The notes under the pieces were generated by a model that was not told the DNA's origin, made no database searches, and worked only from the letters and a program-made list of their open reading frames with translations. Positions 17,080 to 26,249 of a DNA stretch of 64,000 nucleotides are shown one piece after another (position 1 is the stretch's first letter; every line of letters starts with the position of its first letter). The stretch is from Mycolicibacterium goodii (lineage in GTDB: Bacteria > Actinomycetota > Actinomycetes > Mycobacteriales > Mycobacteriaceae). Where the stretch lies: NCBI RefSeq assembly GCF_022370755.2, contig NZ_CP092364.2:5022001-5086000 (forward strand). The letters run 5' to 3'. A program made the translations under genes and the position numbers.

Positions 17080-18113
17080 CCGGCGGTGACGCTGCGTCCG
17101 GCGCTGTGCAGGTCGTTGCACGCCTCCACGACACGCTCGGACATCGAGGCCTCGGCCTTCTTCAGGTAGCTGCGCGGGTCGTAGGTCTTCTTGTTGCCCA
17201 CCTCGCCGTCGATCTTGAGCACGCCGTCGTAGTTGGTGAACATGTGCCCGGCGATCGGACGCGTGAACGCGTACTGGGTGTCGGTGTCGACGTTCATCTT
17301 CACCACGCCGTATTTGAGGGAATCCTCGATCTCGGATTTCAACGAGCCCGAGCCGCCGTGGAAGACGAAATCGAACGGCTTGGCGTCCTGCGGCAATCCC
17401 AACTTGGCCGCGGCCACGCGCTGCCCCTCGGCGAGCACCTCCGGCTTGAGGACGACGTTGCCGGGCTTGTACACGCCATGCACGTTGCCGAACGTCGCGG
17501 CCAGCAGGTACCGCCCGTGCTCACCGGTGCCCAACGCGGTGATGGTCTTCTCGAAATCCTCCGGCGACGTGTAGAGCTTGTCGTTGATCTCGGCCTCGAC
17601 GCCGTCCTCTTCCCCACCGACCACGCCGATCTCGACTTCGAGGATGATCTTGGCCGCGGCGGCGGTCTTGAGCAGTTCCTGCGCGATCGTGAGGTTTTCG
17701 TCGAGCGGCACCGCCGACCCGTCCCACATGTGCGAACCGAACAGCGGGTTCTCGCCCCTGGCTACGCGCTCGGCGGAGATCGCGAGCAGCGGGCGCACGT
17801 AGGTGTCGAGTTTGTCCTTGGGGCAATGGTCGGTGTGCAGCGCCACGGTGATCGGGTACTTGGCGGCCACCACGTGCGCGAACTCCGCGAGCGCGACTGC
17901 GCCGGTCACCATGTCCCTGACGCCGAGACCTGATCCGAATTCCGCACCACCGGTCGAGAACTGGATGATGCCGTCGCTGCCCGCGTCGGCAAAGCCCTTG
18001 ATCGCGGCGTTGATGCTCTCCGATCCCACACAGTTGATCGCCGGGAACGCGAACGAGTGCGTCTTGGCCCGGTCCAGCATCTCGGCGTACACCTCGGGCG
18101 TGGCAATCGGCAT
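17076..18113 (-). CDS. fba: Class II fructose-bisphosphate aldolase
   Basis: This zinc-dependent aldolase cleaves or forms fructose 1,6-bisphosphate in glycolysis and gluconeogenesis. The 345-residue protein begins MPIATPEVYAEML and contains the metal/catalytic segment ALHTDHCPKDK (D95, H96). It also has FGSHMWDGSAVPLDENL and the phosphate-binding FVFHGGSGS and VVKMNVDTDTQYAFTRP blocks. The ATG at 18113 matches the family N-terminus; an upstream in-frame start adds 10 unsupported residues. It is divergent from the DedA gene. Confidence 0.97.
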   Translation of the reverse strand: MPIATPEVYAEMLDRAKTHSFAFPAINCVGSESINAAIKGFADAGSDGIIQFSTGGAEFGSGLGVRDMVTGAVALAEFAHVVAAKYPITVALHTDHCPKDKLDTYVRPLLAISAERVARGENPLFGSHMWDGSAVPLDENLTIAQELLKTAAAAKIILEVEIGVVGGEEDGVEAEINDKLYTSPEDFEKTITALGTGEHGRYLLAATFGNVHGVYKPGNVVLKPEVLAEGQRVAAAKLGLPQDAKPFDFVFHGGSGSLKSEIEDSLKYGVVKMNVDTDTQYAFTRPIAGHMFTNYDGVLKIDGEVGNKKTYDPRSYLKKAEASMSERVVEACNDLHSAGRSVTAG

Positions 18114-18180
18114 GACGCTCCCCCTTCTGATCCTGTTGGACACGGGTTGTCGCAGGTGCGAGGCATTGCGGCGGCCCGGG

Positions 18181-18186
18181 TACCCT
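18181..18186 (+). promoter_or_regulatory. -10 box TACCCT, leaderless DedA start
   Basis: TACCCT ends 8 nt before the GTG at 18195. No Shine-Dalgarno is visible, so a leaderless transcript starting at or next to the GTG is likely. Confidence 0.35.
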
Positions 18187-18194
18187 TGGGAATC

Positions 18195-18902
18195 GTGATC
18201 GCCACCGCCTTACCAGAGGTTACGACCAATCTGGCCCTGATGCCCGACTTCATGGATCCGCTGAACCTCATCGGATACTTCGGGACCTGGGCACTGGTGG
18301 GGATCCTGCTCGTCGTGTTCGTCGAGTCCGGTGTGCTGTTCCCGATCCTGCCCGGCGACTCCCTGCTGTTCGTGGCGGGCATGCTCGCGGCGGGCACCGC
18401 GGCGCGTGGCGGCGTCGACGCGAACTTCGAATTGTGGCAACTGCTGGTGTTCATCCCGCTGGCCGCGATCCTGGGCGGCCAGGTCGGCTACTGGATCGGC
18501 CGCACGATCGGGACGTCGATGTTCAAACCCGATGCCCGCGTCCTCAAGCAGAAGTACCTCGACGAGGCCCACGTGTTCTTCGAGCAGCGGGGGCCGTTCG
18601 CGATCGTGATCGCCCGTTTCGTGCCGATCGTGCGGACCCTGGCGCCGATCACCGCAGGTGCGGCCAAGATGCGCTACCCGGTGTTCGCCTTCTTCAACGT
18701 GCTCGGCGCGGTCATCTGGGGGGTGGGCCTGACGCTGCTCGGCTACTGGCTCGGCAGCTTCGAGATCATCCAGAAATTGCTGGAACCGATCTTCATCCTG
18801 ATCGTGCTGGCATCCGTCGCACCGATGTTCATCGAGTGGTACAAACGCCGCCGGGCCGCGAAGAAGGCCGCCGCCACCGACGCCGCCTCACCGGCCGCCT
18901 AA
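18195..18902 (+). CDS. DedA/SNARE-associated family membrane protein
   Basis: The product has 235 residues. The DedA signature runs from VFVESGVLFPILPGDSLLFV through ILGGQVGYWIGRTIG to FARFVPIVRTLAPITAGAAKM-like sequence, with the conserved Arg in ARFVPIVRT. DedA proteins are thought to act as membrane flippases or proton-dependent transporters that influence lipid carrier recycling. A Lys/Arg-rich C-terminal tail is cytoplasmic. It is divergent from fba, as in M. tuberculosis Rv0363c-Rv0364, and ends 4 bp past the stop of the convergent VWA gene. Confidence 0.87.
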   Translation: MIATALPEVTTNLALMPDFMDPLNLIGYFGTWALVGILLVVFVESGVLFPILPGDSLLFVAGMLAAGTAARGGVDANFELWQLLVFIPLAAILGGQVGYWIGRTIGTSMFKPDARVLKQKYLDEAHVFFEQRGPFAIVIARFVPIVRTLAPITAGAAKMRYPVFAFFNVLGAVIWGVGLTLLGYWLGSFEIIQKLLEPIFILIVLASVAPMFIEWYKRRRAAKKAAATDAASPAA

Positions 18903-20092
18903 CCGGCGAGCACGTCGAACAACGCGCGTAGCCCGGTCACGGTGTGTGCGGGCAGGAAGTGGTCGCAGTATGGCAGCGCCGCGGCCATCGCACCGGCCAG
19001 CGGCACATAGCCGGGTGCGGCCGCCCGCGGATTGAGCCAGACCACCAGGTGAGCCCGCCGGCGCACTCGGATCATCGCGTGCCGCAGCACATCAGGGGAA
19101 TCGGCATCCCAGCCGTCCGATGCGATCACCACCACCGCGCCGCGCAGCAGATTGCCGTGCGGTGCGGCCAGCAGCGCAGCGATCGACCGGCCCAACCGGG
19201 TGCCGCCGTACCGGTCGTGCACCCTGGCGTTGGCGTGGGCCAGCGCGACCTCGGGCGAGCGGTGCGACAGCGTCGCGGTCAACCGTGTCAGCGTGGTGGC
19301 GAAGGCGAACACCTCGGGGTGCGCCCCACCGCGTCGACGCAGCGCCGCGGCCCGCATGAGATGCAGATACACCACTGCGTACGGCTGCATCGAGCCGCTG
19401 ACGTCGCAGACGAGCACGACGCGGCGCGGCCGGGTGCTCCGCCGGGTACGCGCGAGCCGCACCGGTTCCCACCCGGTGGTGCGCGACGCCCGGATGGTCT
19501 CCCGCAGATCGATACGTCGCCCCGACGGGTGACGCCGGTACCGCAGCGTCCTGCGTCGCGGCCAGTGACACTCGGCGCCTTGCAGCCACATGCCGAGGCG
19601 ACGCAGATCGCCCACGTCGAACCGGTCGAAGGCTTCGTCGGTGCGGCCGGCGAGCCAGCTCGGCGCGAGATCCGGGATCGTGCTCGTCGTGGGCGAGTGC
19701 CCAGCCGCGGTGATCGACGCCGGACGCGTCGTCCACGGCAGCCCATCATGGGCGTCACCGCTGTCGGCGCCGTTCGCGCATTGCTGCCGCGGAACTCCTG
19801 GCGGGGTCTGGCCCGGTTGGCGATTCGGCGGGTCGACGCCCAACACCGCGTCAGAGAACACCGCATGGAAGACATCGTCGAATGCGGGCAGGTCCTCGGC
19901 GCGGCTCACCAGCGTCAATCGCGCGGCCCAGTAGACCTGCGACCGGCGCGCCGGGGACAGGACATGCATGGCGGCCACGAGTGCCGAGGCGCCCACCGCC
20001 GACACCGCAACCCCGGCCTCCCGTAGCCGGTCGACCAGTGCGACCGCGAATGCCGCCAGGTCGACACCACGCAACAGCAGCGGCGCCGTCAT
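18899..20092 (-). CDS. VWA domain protein of the CO dehydrogenase locus (CoxE-like)
   Basis: The product has 397 residues. The C-terminal half is a von Willebrand A domain with the MIDAS motif DVSGSM in VVLVCDVSGSMQPYAVVYL. The N-terminal half is helical with DVFHAVFSDAVLGVDPP. CoxE-like VWA proteins work with MoxR/CoxD AAA+ ATPases to insert sulfur and copper into the Mo/Cu centre of CO dehydrogenase. The start overlaps coxG by 4 nt. It is the last gene of the cox unit. Confidence 0.88.
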   Translation of the reverse strand: MTAPLLLRGVDLAAFAVALVDRLREAGVAVSAVGASALVAAMHVLSPARRSQVYWAARLTLVSRAEDLPAFDDVFHAVFSDAVLGVDPPNRQPGQTPPGVPRQQCANGADSGDAHDGLPWTTRPASITAAGHSPTTSTIPDLAPSWLAGRTDEAFDRFDVGDLRRLGMWLQGAECHWPRRRTLRYRRHPSGRRIDLRETIRASRTTGWEPVRLARTRRSTRPRRVVLVCDVSGSMQPYAVVYLHLMRAAALRRRGGAHPEVFAFATTLTRLTATLSHRSPEVALAHANARVHDRYGGTRLGRSIAALLAAPHGNLLRGAVVVIASDGWDADSPDVLRHAMIRVRRRAHLVVWLNPRAAAPGYVPLAGAMAAALPYCDHFLPAHTVTGLRALFDVLAG

Positions 20093-20781
20093 CTGTCGCG
20101 AAGTGCATTGCGGGCCACGCGTAATCGGCCGACCGTGAACACCAGCGCCGCGAGCAGGAACGCGCAGGCAATTTTTGGTCCGACCCTCTTCAACACGGCC
20201 CCGCCCGCGAGGTCGAGCAGATCGATGGGTTCGGGATCCGCGACCGCCGGTGCCGCGGCGGCGAGCGTTTCCATGGGCTTGGCCGCGGCTTGCTGAGCAG
20301 GTGTCCCGGCAGCTGTTGCCTCACTGGGCTTTTCCCGCTCACCGGCGAGCTTGGACTCCAGCGAATCCACGAACTGACCGAGGAGTTTCTCGGACACCTG
20401 CTGCAGCATGCCGCTGCCGAACTGGGCGAGTTTGCCGACGACCTTGAGGTCGGTGTCGACGGTCACGCGGGTCGAGGTGCCCGCGTCGTGCAGCTGCGCG
20501 GTGACGGTCGCCGCGGCGTTGCCGGTACCGCGGGTCTCCTTGCCCTTGGCGTCGATCACGGCGCGGTGATGCTCGCGGTCCTGCTCGACGAAGTGCACCT
20601 TGCCGTTGAACTCGCTGGTCACCGGGCCCACTTTCACCTTGACCGAGCCCAGCACGTCGTCGCCGTCGCGTCCGGTGAGCCTGGCTCCCGGCATGAGCGG
20701 CACCACCTGGTCGAGATCGGTGAGCAGGTCCCACGCATCCTCGATCGGCACGCTGACGGTGAACTCGTTCGCGATCTTCAT
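20089..20781 (-). CDS. coxG: CoxG-like SRPBCC protein with C-terminal membrane helix
   Basis: The product has 230 residues. The SRPBCC/CoxG domain covers about 1-150 (MKIANEFTVSVPIEDAWDLLTDLDQV), then come an Ala/Pro-rich linker and one hydrophobic segment near 205-222 (KIACAFLLAALVFTV). In Oligotropha, CoxG anchors CO dehydrogenase to the inner face of the membrane so that electrons can reach the quinone pool, and the tail helix here fits that. The ATG at 20781 was chosen over a longer frame since MKIANEF is the family N-terminus. It overlaps genes on both sides by 4 nt. Confidence 0.87.
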   Translation of the reverse strand: MKIANEFTVSVPIEDAWDLLTDLDQVVPLMPGARLTGRDGDDVLGSVKVKVGPVTSEFNGKVHFVEQDREHHRAVIDAKGKETRGTGNAAATVTAQLHDAGTSTRVTVDTDLKVVGKLAQFGSGMLQQVSEKLLGQFVDSLESKLAGEREKPSEATAAGTPAQQAAAKPMETLAAAAPAVADPEPIDLLDLAGGAVLKRVGPKIACAFLLAALVFTVGRLRVARNALRDR

Positions 20782-21677
20782 AGGGTGCTCCCTTTCAATT
20801 CCGTCAGGTCCTTGCACGCATCACGCAGCAGCGCGCTGTCGTCGGGGGTCTTGGCCAGCGCGCCGAGCGTGCCCAGCGCGGCGGGGTCGACCAGGTCGCC
20901 GACCCGCAGCGCAACCAGCGCCGCGACCCAGTCGATGGTCTCCGCGACGCCCGGTGGTTTGTCGAGGTCGAGCTCGCGTGCGGCGCTGACAAATTGGACT
21001 GCACGTTCGATCAAAGCGTCGGTCGCGCCGGAGACGGTGCGTCGCACGATCGCGACGGCCTGAGCCCGTTGCGGGTACTCGATCCAGTGGTACAGGCAGC
21101 GGCGCCGCAGTGCGTCGTGCAGGTCGCGGCTGCGATTGGAGGTCAGCACGACGATGGGTGGCTGCGCCGCGACGAACGTGCCGAGTTCGGGGACCGTCAC
21201 CGCCGCCTCGCCGAGGAACTCGAGCAGCAGCGCCTCGAATTCGTCGTCGGCGCGGTCGATCTCATCGACCAGCAGGACCGGCCGGTTGGGGCCGCGGTGG
21301 CGGACGCACTGCAGGATGGGCCGGTCGACGAGGTAGGTCTCGGTATACAGCGCGGACTCGTCGAGGTGTTCGCCGCCGCGTGCCTCGGCCAGCCGGATCG
21401 ACAACAATTGGCGCTGGTAGTTCCAATCGTAGAGGGCCTCGGCGGCCGTGAGCCCCTCATAACACTGCAGTCTGATCAGAGGTGTGTCCAGCACCGCCGC
21501 AAGGGTTTTGGCGGCCGTGGTCTTGCCGACGCCGGGTTCCCCTTCCAACAGCAGTGGACGGCCCAGACCGACCGCGAGGTAGATGGCCGTCGCGGTGCCC
21601 TCGTCGAGCAGGTAGTCGTTGGCGTCGAACCGTCGGACCACATCGTCGACGTCCCCGAACTCCGTCACCACGGGCAC
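20778..21677 (-). CDS. MoxR-family AAA+ ATPase (CoxD-like)
   Basis: The product has 299 residues with Walker A GEPGVGKT (46-53), Walker B LLVDEIDRAD and the sensor motif VLTSNRSRDL, all typical of the MoxR clade. In CO oxidisers the equivalent CoxD unfolds or remodels apo-CO dehydrogenase during assembly of the CuSMo cluster, acting with the CoxE VWA protein two genes downstream. It starts with GTG 6 nt after the XdhC gene and overlaps coxG by 4 nt. The matching M. tuberculosis gene is Rv0370c. Confidence 0.9.
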   Translation of the reverse strand: MPVVTEFGDVDDVVRRFDANDYLLDEGTATAIYLAVGLGRPLLLEGEPGVGKTTAAKTLAAVLDTPLIRLQCYEGLTAAEALYDWNYQRQLLSIRLAEARGGEHLDESALYTETYLVDRPILQCVRHRGPNRPVLLVDEIDRADDEFEALLLEFLGEAAVTVPELGTFVAAQPPIVVLTSNRSRDLHDALRRRCLYHWIEYPQRAQAVAIVRRTVSGATDALIERAVQFVSAARELDLDKPPGVAETIDWVAALVALRVGDLVDPAALGTLGALAKTPDDSALLRDACKDLTELKGSTL

Positions 21678-21683
21678 CTGAGT

Positions 21684-22421
21684 TCAACGCCGCCGCGCAC
21701 GGACGGTCGCGATCACCTCGGCGGCGATCGACACCGCGATCTCGGCCGGGGTCCGTGCGCCGATGTCGAGGCCCACCGGGGTGCGCACCCTGATGCGTTC
21801 GGACTCGGTGAGGTTCAGCCCGTCGAGGATCGCCGCCCCGCGGCGGCGGCTCGCGACAAGTCCGACGTAGCCGACGCCCGCGTCGAGCGCCGCGCGGATC
21901 AGATCCGCCTCGGGCCCCCCGAGGCTCGCGATCACCAGCGCCGCAGCGCCGTCGAGGGCGGTCGGATCCGGTGTGTCGAGGCGCCGGATGTCGTAGCCAA
22001 GAAGCGTTGCCACCTCGATCAGCGCGTCCGCGATCGGTGACCCACCGAAGACCCCTACCAGCGGTGCGGGCACCTGCGGGTCCAGGAAGATCTCGAGCGC
22101 TCCCCCGGACAGGCACGGATTGACCACCACGCACGCACCGGGTGTGTCGGGGAAGCTGACGTCGCCGTCGGGCAGCACCCGCAACAGCACGCTCTGTCCC
22201 ACCTGCAGGGCGCCCAGTGCGGCCTTGCGGACCGAGTTCTGGGCGCAGTGGCCGCCGACGAATCCTTCGATGGTGCCGTCGGCCAACAGAATCGCCTCGT
22301 CACCGGGATGCGCCGAGGTGGGCTGCTGTGCGCGTACCACTGTGGCGTGCACGAACGGCGTACGGGCGCGCCGCAGTTCGGCCACCCGGTCGTGCAGCCG
22401 CGTCGGGGTCATCGGGGTCAT
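21684..22421 (-). CDS. XdhC/CoxI-type molybdoenzyme maturation protein (downstream copy)
   Basis: The product has 245 residues. An N-terminal XdhC-CoxI segment (AILLADGTIEGFVGGHCAQNSVRKAAL) is followed by the XdhC Rossmann-like domain (VGVFGGSPIADALIEVATLLGYD) and ends with RTPVGLDIGARTPAEIAVSIAAEVIA. XdhC proteins bind Mo-molybdopterin cofactor and sulfurate or protect it before insertion. This is the second XdhC-like gene at the locus; the larger paralogue is at 26265-27425. The spacing of 21 nt after coxL indicates cotranscription. Confidence 0.87.
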   Translation of the reverse strand: MTPMTPTRLHDRVAELRRARTPFVHATVVRAQQPTSAHPGDEAILLADGTIEGFVGGHCAQNSVRKAALGALQVGQSVLLRVLPDGDVSFPDTPGACVVVNPCLSGGALEIFLDPQVPAPLVGVFGGSPIADALIEVATLLGYDIRRLDTPDPTALDGAAALVIASLGGPEADLIRAALDAGVGYVGLVASRRRGAAILDGLNLTESERIRVRTPVGLDIGARTPAEIAVSIAAEVIATVRARRR

Positions 22422-22442
22422 CGCACCTCCATAACTACGCGC

Positions 22443-24842
22443 CTAGATCGGCGGTGTGGGCCTGCCCTGCATCGCCTCCCACACCCGAGACGGTGTGAGA
22501 GGCATGTCCGCGTGCCGGACGCCGAACGGCGCCAATGCATCCACCACGGCATTGACCACCGCGGGTGGTGAGCCGACGGTGGCCGACTCGCCGATGCCCT
22601 TGGCACCGATGGGATGGTGCGGCGACGGGGTGACGGTGTGGCCGGTCTCGAAGTGCGGGACCTCCATCGCCGTCGGGATCAGGTAGTCCATGAGCGATCC
22701 GCCCAGACAGTTCCCGTCCTCGTCGAAGGCGATCATCTCCATCAGCGCCATCCCGATACCGTCGACCAGACCGCCGTGGATCTGCCCCTCGATGATCATC
22801 GGGTTGATCCGCGTGCCACAGTCGTCGACCGCGACGAATCGCCGGACCTTCACCACCGCGGTGCCGGGATCGACGTCTACGACGCAGAAGTACGCGCCGT
22901 AAGGGTATGTGAGATTGGCGGGGTTGTAGCAGATCTGGGCGTCCAGGCCGCCTTCCAGCCCCTCGGGAAGGTCACCAGCGCCGTGCGCCCGCATCGCGAT
23001 GTCGGCGATCGTCACCGACGCCGACGGGTCGCCCTTGACGTGGAATGAGCCCTTGTCCCACTCCAGGTCGGCGATCGAGGCCTCCAGCATGCCCGCGGCG
23101 ATGATCTTCGCCTTGTCGCGAACCTTGCGCGCCACCAGCGCCGCCGCCGCGCCGGACACCGGAGTGGACCGGCTGCCGTAGGTACCCAGGCCGAACGGGG
23201 TCTGATCGGTGTCGCCGTGCACCACGTCGATGTCGTCGGGCGGAATGCCGAGTTCCTCGGCGACGATCTGAGCGAACGTGGTCTCGTGGCCCTGCCCCTG
23301 GCTCTGCACCGAAAGTCGCACGACTGCCTTGCCGGTCGGGTGCACGCGCAGCTCGCACCCGTCGGCCATGCCGAGGCCGAGGATGTCCATGTCCTTACGT
23401 GGCCCGGCGCCGACGGCTTCGGTGAAGAACGACATGCCGATACCCATGAGCTCGCCGCGCTCGCGCTTTTCGGCCTGCTCGGCGCGCAGACCTTCGTAGT
23501 CGACCATCTCCATCGCCAGGCGCATGGTCTTCTCGTAGTCGCCCGAGTCGTACACCCAGCCCGTCTTGGACGTGTACGGGAACTGTTCGGGCTTCAACAG
23601 GTTCCGCAGCCGCAACTGCGCCGGGTCCATCTTGAGCTCGTAGGCCAGGCAGTCGACGAGGCGCTCGACGAAGTACACGGCCTCGGTGATCCGGAACGAG
23701 CACGCGTACGCCACCCCGCCGGGAGCCTTGTTGGTGTACACCGCGGTCATGTGGCAGTAGGCGGCCTCGATGTCGTAGCTGCCGGTGAACACCCCGAAGA
23801 ACCCGGCCGGGTACTTCACCGGGGCCGCGGTGCCGTTGAAGGCGCCGTGGTCGGCCAGCACGTTGGAGCGGATCGCGAGAATCTTGCCGTCACGGGTCGC
23901 CGCGATCTCGCCGACCATGATGTAGTCGCGCGCAAAGCCTGTGCTGGTGAGGTTCTCGCTGCGATCCTCCATCCATTTGACCGGTTTGCCCAGCAGCAGC
24001 GATCCGACGATGGCGCACACGTATCCGGGATAGATCGGCACCTTGTTGCCGAATCCGCCGCCGATATCGGGCGAGATGACACGGATCTTGTGCTCGGGAA
24101 GACCCGCGACGAGCGCGTACAGTGTGCGGTGCGCGTGCGGGGCCTGCGTGGTCGACCACAGCGTCAGCTTCCCGCTCACCGGGTCCAGGTCGGCCACCGC
24201 ACCGCAGGTTTCCATCGGCGCGGGATGTACGCGCGGGTACACCATCTCCTGTTTGACCACCACGTCGGCCTTGGCGAAGGCGGCCTCGGTGGCCGCGGCG
24301 TCGCCGGTCTCCCAGTCGAAGCAGTGGTTGTCGGTCTTGCCGTCCAGGTCGGTGCGGATCACGGGCGCGTCGATGTCCAGCGCGTGCCGGGCGTCGATCA
24401 CCGGGTCCAGCGGTTCGTAGTCGACGTCGATGAGCTCCAGCGCATCTCGCGCCGAATAGCGGTCCTCGGCGACGACGAACGCGACTTCCTGCCCCTGGAA
24501 GCGCACCTTGTCGGTGGCCAGCACGGCCTGCACGTCGTTGGACAACGTCGGCATCCACGCCAGGCCCTTGGCTGCGAGGTCGGCGCCGGTGACCACGGCC
24601 TTGACCTTCGGATGCGCCTGCGCCGCAGTCACATCGATGGAGTTGATCTTGGCGTGGGCATACGGTGAGCGCAGGATCGCCAGGTGCAGCATGCCGGGCA
24701 GTTTGACGTCGTCCACATAGGTGCCGCGCCCGCGGATGAAGCGGGGGTCCTCCTTGCGCAGCATCCGGCCGTGACCGCACGGTTTCGCGTCGTTGACGGC
24801 GGTGTCCTCAGGGCGTTCGACCGGGTTCTCCAGCGTGGTCAT
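22443..24842 (-). CDS. coxL: Aerobic CO dehydrogenase large subunit (form I)
   Basis: This is the catalytic molybdenum subunit, 799 residues, oxidising CO to CO2 with water. The form I active-site loop AYACSFR lies at 378-384, with Cys381 the predicted Cu-S ligand; form II enzymes instead have AYRGAGR. GGGFGNK (261-267) binds the molybdopterin and GIGE (749-752) carries the catalytic Glu752. The start at 24842 overlaps coxS by 4 nt; a longer frame to 25040 is a shadow. In mycobacteria this enzyme supports survival on atmospheric CO during starvation. Confidence 0.96.
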   Translation of the reverse strand: MTTLENPVERPEDTAVNDAKPCGHGRMLRKEDPRFIRGRGTYVDDVKLPGMLHLAILRSPYAHAKINSIDVTAAQAHPKVKAVVTGADLAAKGLAWMPTLSNDVQAVLATDKVRFQGQEVAFVVAEDRYSARDALELIDVDYEPLDPVIDARHALDIDAPVIRTDLDGKTDNHCFDWETGDAAATEAAFAKADVVVKQEMVYPRVHPAPMETCGAVADLDPVSGKLTLWSTTQAPHAHRTLYALVAGLPEHKIRVISPDIGGGFGNKVPIYPGYVCAIVGSLLLGKPVKWMEDRSENLTSTGFARDYIMVGEIAATRDGKILAIRSNVLADHGAFNGTAAPVKYPAGFFGVFTGSYDIEAAYCHMTAVYTNKAPGGVAYACSFRITEAVYFVERLVDCLAYELKMDPAQLRLRNLLKPEQFPYTSKTGWVYDSGDYEKTMRLAMEMVDYEGLRAEQAEKRERGELMGIGMSFFTEAVGAGPRKDMDILGLGMADGCELRVHPTGKAVVRLSVQSQGQGHETTFAQIVAEELGIPPDDIDVVHGDTDQTPFGLGTYGSRSTPVSGAAAALVARKVRDKAKIIAAGMLEASIADLEWDKGSFHVKGDPSASVTIADIAMRAHGAGDLPEGLEGGLDAQICYNPANLTYPYGAYFCVVDVDPGTAVVKVRRFVAVDDCGTRINPMIIEGQIHGGLVDGIGMALMEMIAFDEDGNCLGGSLMDYLIPTAMEVPHFETGHTVTPSPHHPIGAKGIGESATVGSPPAVVNAVVDALAPFGVRHADMPLTPSRVWEAMQGRPTPPI

Positions 24843-25315
24843 GCCTTGGCCTCCTCCCGCGCGTGGCGGGCCGCCCACTGCACGGAGCGCACGATCGTGG
24901 TGTAACCGGTGCACCGGCAGATCTGACCCGAGATCGCCTCGCGGATCTCGTCTTCCGTGGGATCCGGATTGTCTCGCAACAGGGCGCGCGCGGTGATCAT
25001 CATTGCCGGGGTGCAGAACCCGCACTGCAGACCGTGGCACTGCATGAACCCCTCTTGCACCGGGTCGAGCCTGCCGTCGACCTCCATGCCCTCGACGGTG
25101 CCCACCGAATGCCCGGAGGCCATCACCGCGAGCATCGTGCAGGACTTGACCGGTTCGCCGTCGACCTCGACGACACAGGTGCCGCAGTTGGAGGTGTCAC
25201 AGCCCCAGTGGGTTCCGGTGAGCCCCAACTGGTCGCGCAGGAAGTGCACCAGCAGCATGCGGGGTTCGACATCGGCGGTCACGGCCTCGCCGTTGACGGT
25301 CATGGTGACCTGCAT
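24839..25315 (-). CDS. coxS: CO dehydrogenase small iron-sulfur subunit
   Basis: The product has 158 residues and two [2Fe-2S] domains. The plant-type cluster uses C39, C44, C47 and C59 (GCDTSNCGTC). The second, helical domain uses C98, C101, C133 and C135 (QCGFC, ICRC). It passes electrons from the molybdenum centre to FAD. It overlaps coxL by 4 nt and follows coxM by 2 nt, a tightly coupled M-S-L order as in other CO oxidisers. Confidence 0.96.
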   Translation of the reverse strand: MQVTMTVNGEAVTADVEPRMLLVHFLRDQLGLTGTHWGCDTSNCGTCVVEVDGEPVKSCTMLAVMASGHSVGTVEGMEVDGRLDPVQEGFMQCHGLQCGFCTPAMMITARALLRDNPDPTEDEIREAISGQICRCTGYTTIVRSVQWAARHAREEAKA

Positions 25316-25317
25316 CT

Positions 25318-26208
25318 CTAGTTCCCTTCCGGGGCGGGGGTGTTGCGCACGCGTTCCACCGCGGTGCGCAATGTGCGGGTGGTGAGTTCGGCGGCCAGAT
25401 GGCGCTTGTAGTCGGCGCTGCCGCGGGTGTCGGTGACCGGTTCGCAGGCCTGCGCGGCGAGTGCGCCTGCGGCCGTGAAGGTTTCCTCGCTCGCAGGTTT
25501 TCCGGTCAGATCGTCGGCCAGCGCGCGCATGGCCTGCGGATCGGGGTTGACCGCCGTGAGGCCCACTCGTGCGGCGACGATCGAGTCACCGTCGAGCGTG
25601 ACCTGGGCGCCGGCGGCGGTCACCGCCCAGTCGCCCACGCGTCGTTCGACTTTCGCGTACGCGCTGGAGGTGCGGTGCCGCACCGGGATCCGCACCTCGA
25701 TGAGCATCTCGTTGTGGGCCAGCGCGGTCTCGTACGGTCCGACCAGGAAGTCGTCGATCCCGATCTCGCGTTCGCCGCCCGGCCCGCGTGCCAGGCACAC
25801 CGCGCCCAGGATGCGGCACACCGTGGTGAGGTCCTCGGCCGGGTCGGCCTGGCACAGCGAGCCGCCGAGGGTGCCGCGGTTGCGTACGACGGGGTCGGCG
25901 ATCACGCGTTCGGCGTCGCGGAAGATCGGGCACACCGCGGCCAGCGGGTCGGACTCCAGGACCTGGCGGTGCCGCGCCATCGCGCCGATCCGCACCAAGG
26001 TCGGATCGGTGACGACGTAGCCGAGCTCGACCGCGAGGTCGTTGATGTCGACGAGATACTCGGGGTTGGCGATGCGCAGTTTCATCATCGGCAGCAGGCT
26101 GTGCCCGCCTGCGACGATTCTGGCGTCCTCCCCCAACCTGTCCAGCAGACCTACGGCGTGGTCGACACTGGTGGCGCGTTCGTACTCGAATGGGCCGGGA
26201 ACCTGCAT
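25318..26208 (-). CDS. coxM: CO dehydrogenase medium FAD subunit
   Basis: The product has 296 residues of the FAD-binding PCMH plus CO-dehydrogenase flavoprotein C-terminal type. FAD contacts are seen as IVAGGHSLLPMMKLR (32-46) and TLGGSLCQADPAED, close to the family AGGxSxxP and TIGG motifs. It accepts electrons from CoxS and hands them to the quinone pool. It is the first structural gene of the operon. A palindrome and a CRP-like box precede and overlap its start. Confidence 0.95.
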   Translation of the reverse strand: MQVPGPFEYERATSVDHAVGLLDRLGEDARIVAGGHSLLPMMKLRIANPEYLVDINDLAVELGYVVTDPTLVRIGAMARHRQVLESDPLAAVCPIFRDAERVIADPVVRNRGTLGGSLCQADPAEDLTTVCRILGAVCLARGPGGEREIGIDDFLVGPYETALAHNEMLIEVRIPVRHRTSSAYAKVERRVGDWAVTAAGAQVTLDGDSIVAARVGLTAVNPDPQAMRALADDLTGKPASEETFTAAGALAAQACEPVTDTRGSADYKRHLAAELTTRTLRTAVERVRNTPAPEGN

Positions 26209-26223
26209 GTGGGACAGCTCACA
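26208..26223. promoter_or_regulatory. CRP-like box TGTGA-N6-CCACA at the coxM start
   Basis: Read on the coxM strand the site is TGTGA-GCTGTC-CCACA, one mismatch from the palindrome TGTGA-N6-TCACA bound by CRP-type regulators. From memory, a TGTGA-N6-TCACA repeat was described as the cis element of the cut (CO dehydrogenase) genes in Mycobacterium sp. JC1. The box overlaps the coxM start codon, which would suit repression or a downstream control site. Confidence 0.4.
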
Positions 26224-26249
26224 CCCCGATTGGCGGGAGCGTCAATAGG

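Noticed and set aside
22443..25040. 865-codon extension of CoxL
   Set aside because: The extra N-terminus is the antisense-like reading of coxS in another frame; ATG 24842 with a 4-nt overlap is the normal coxS-coxL junction.
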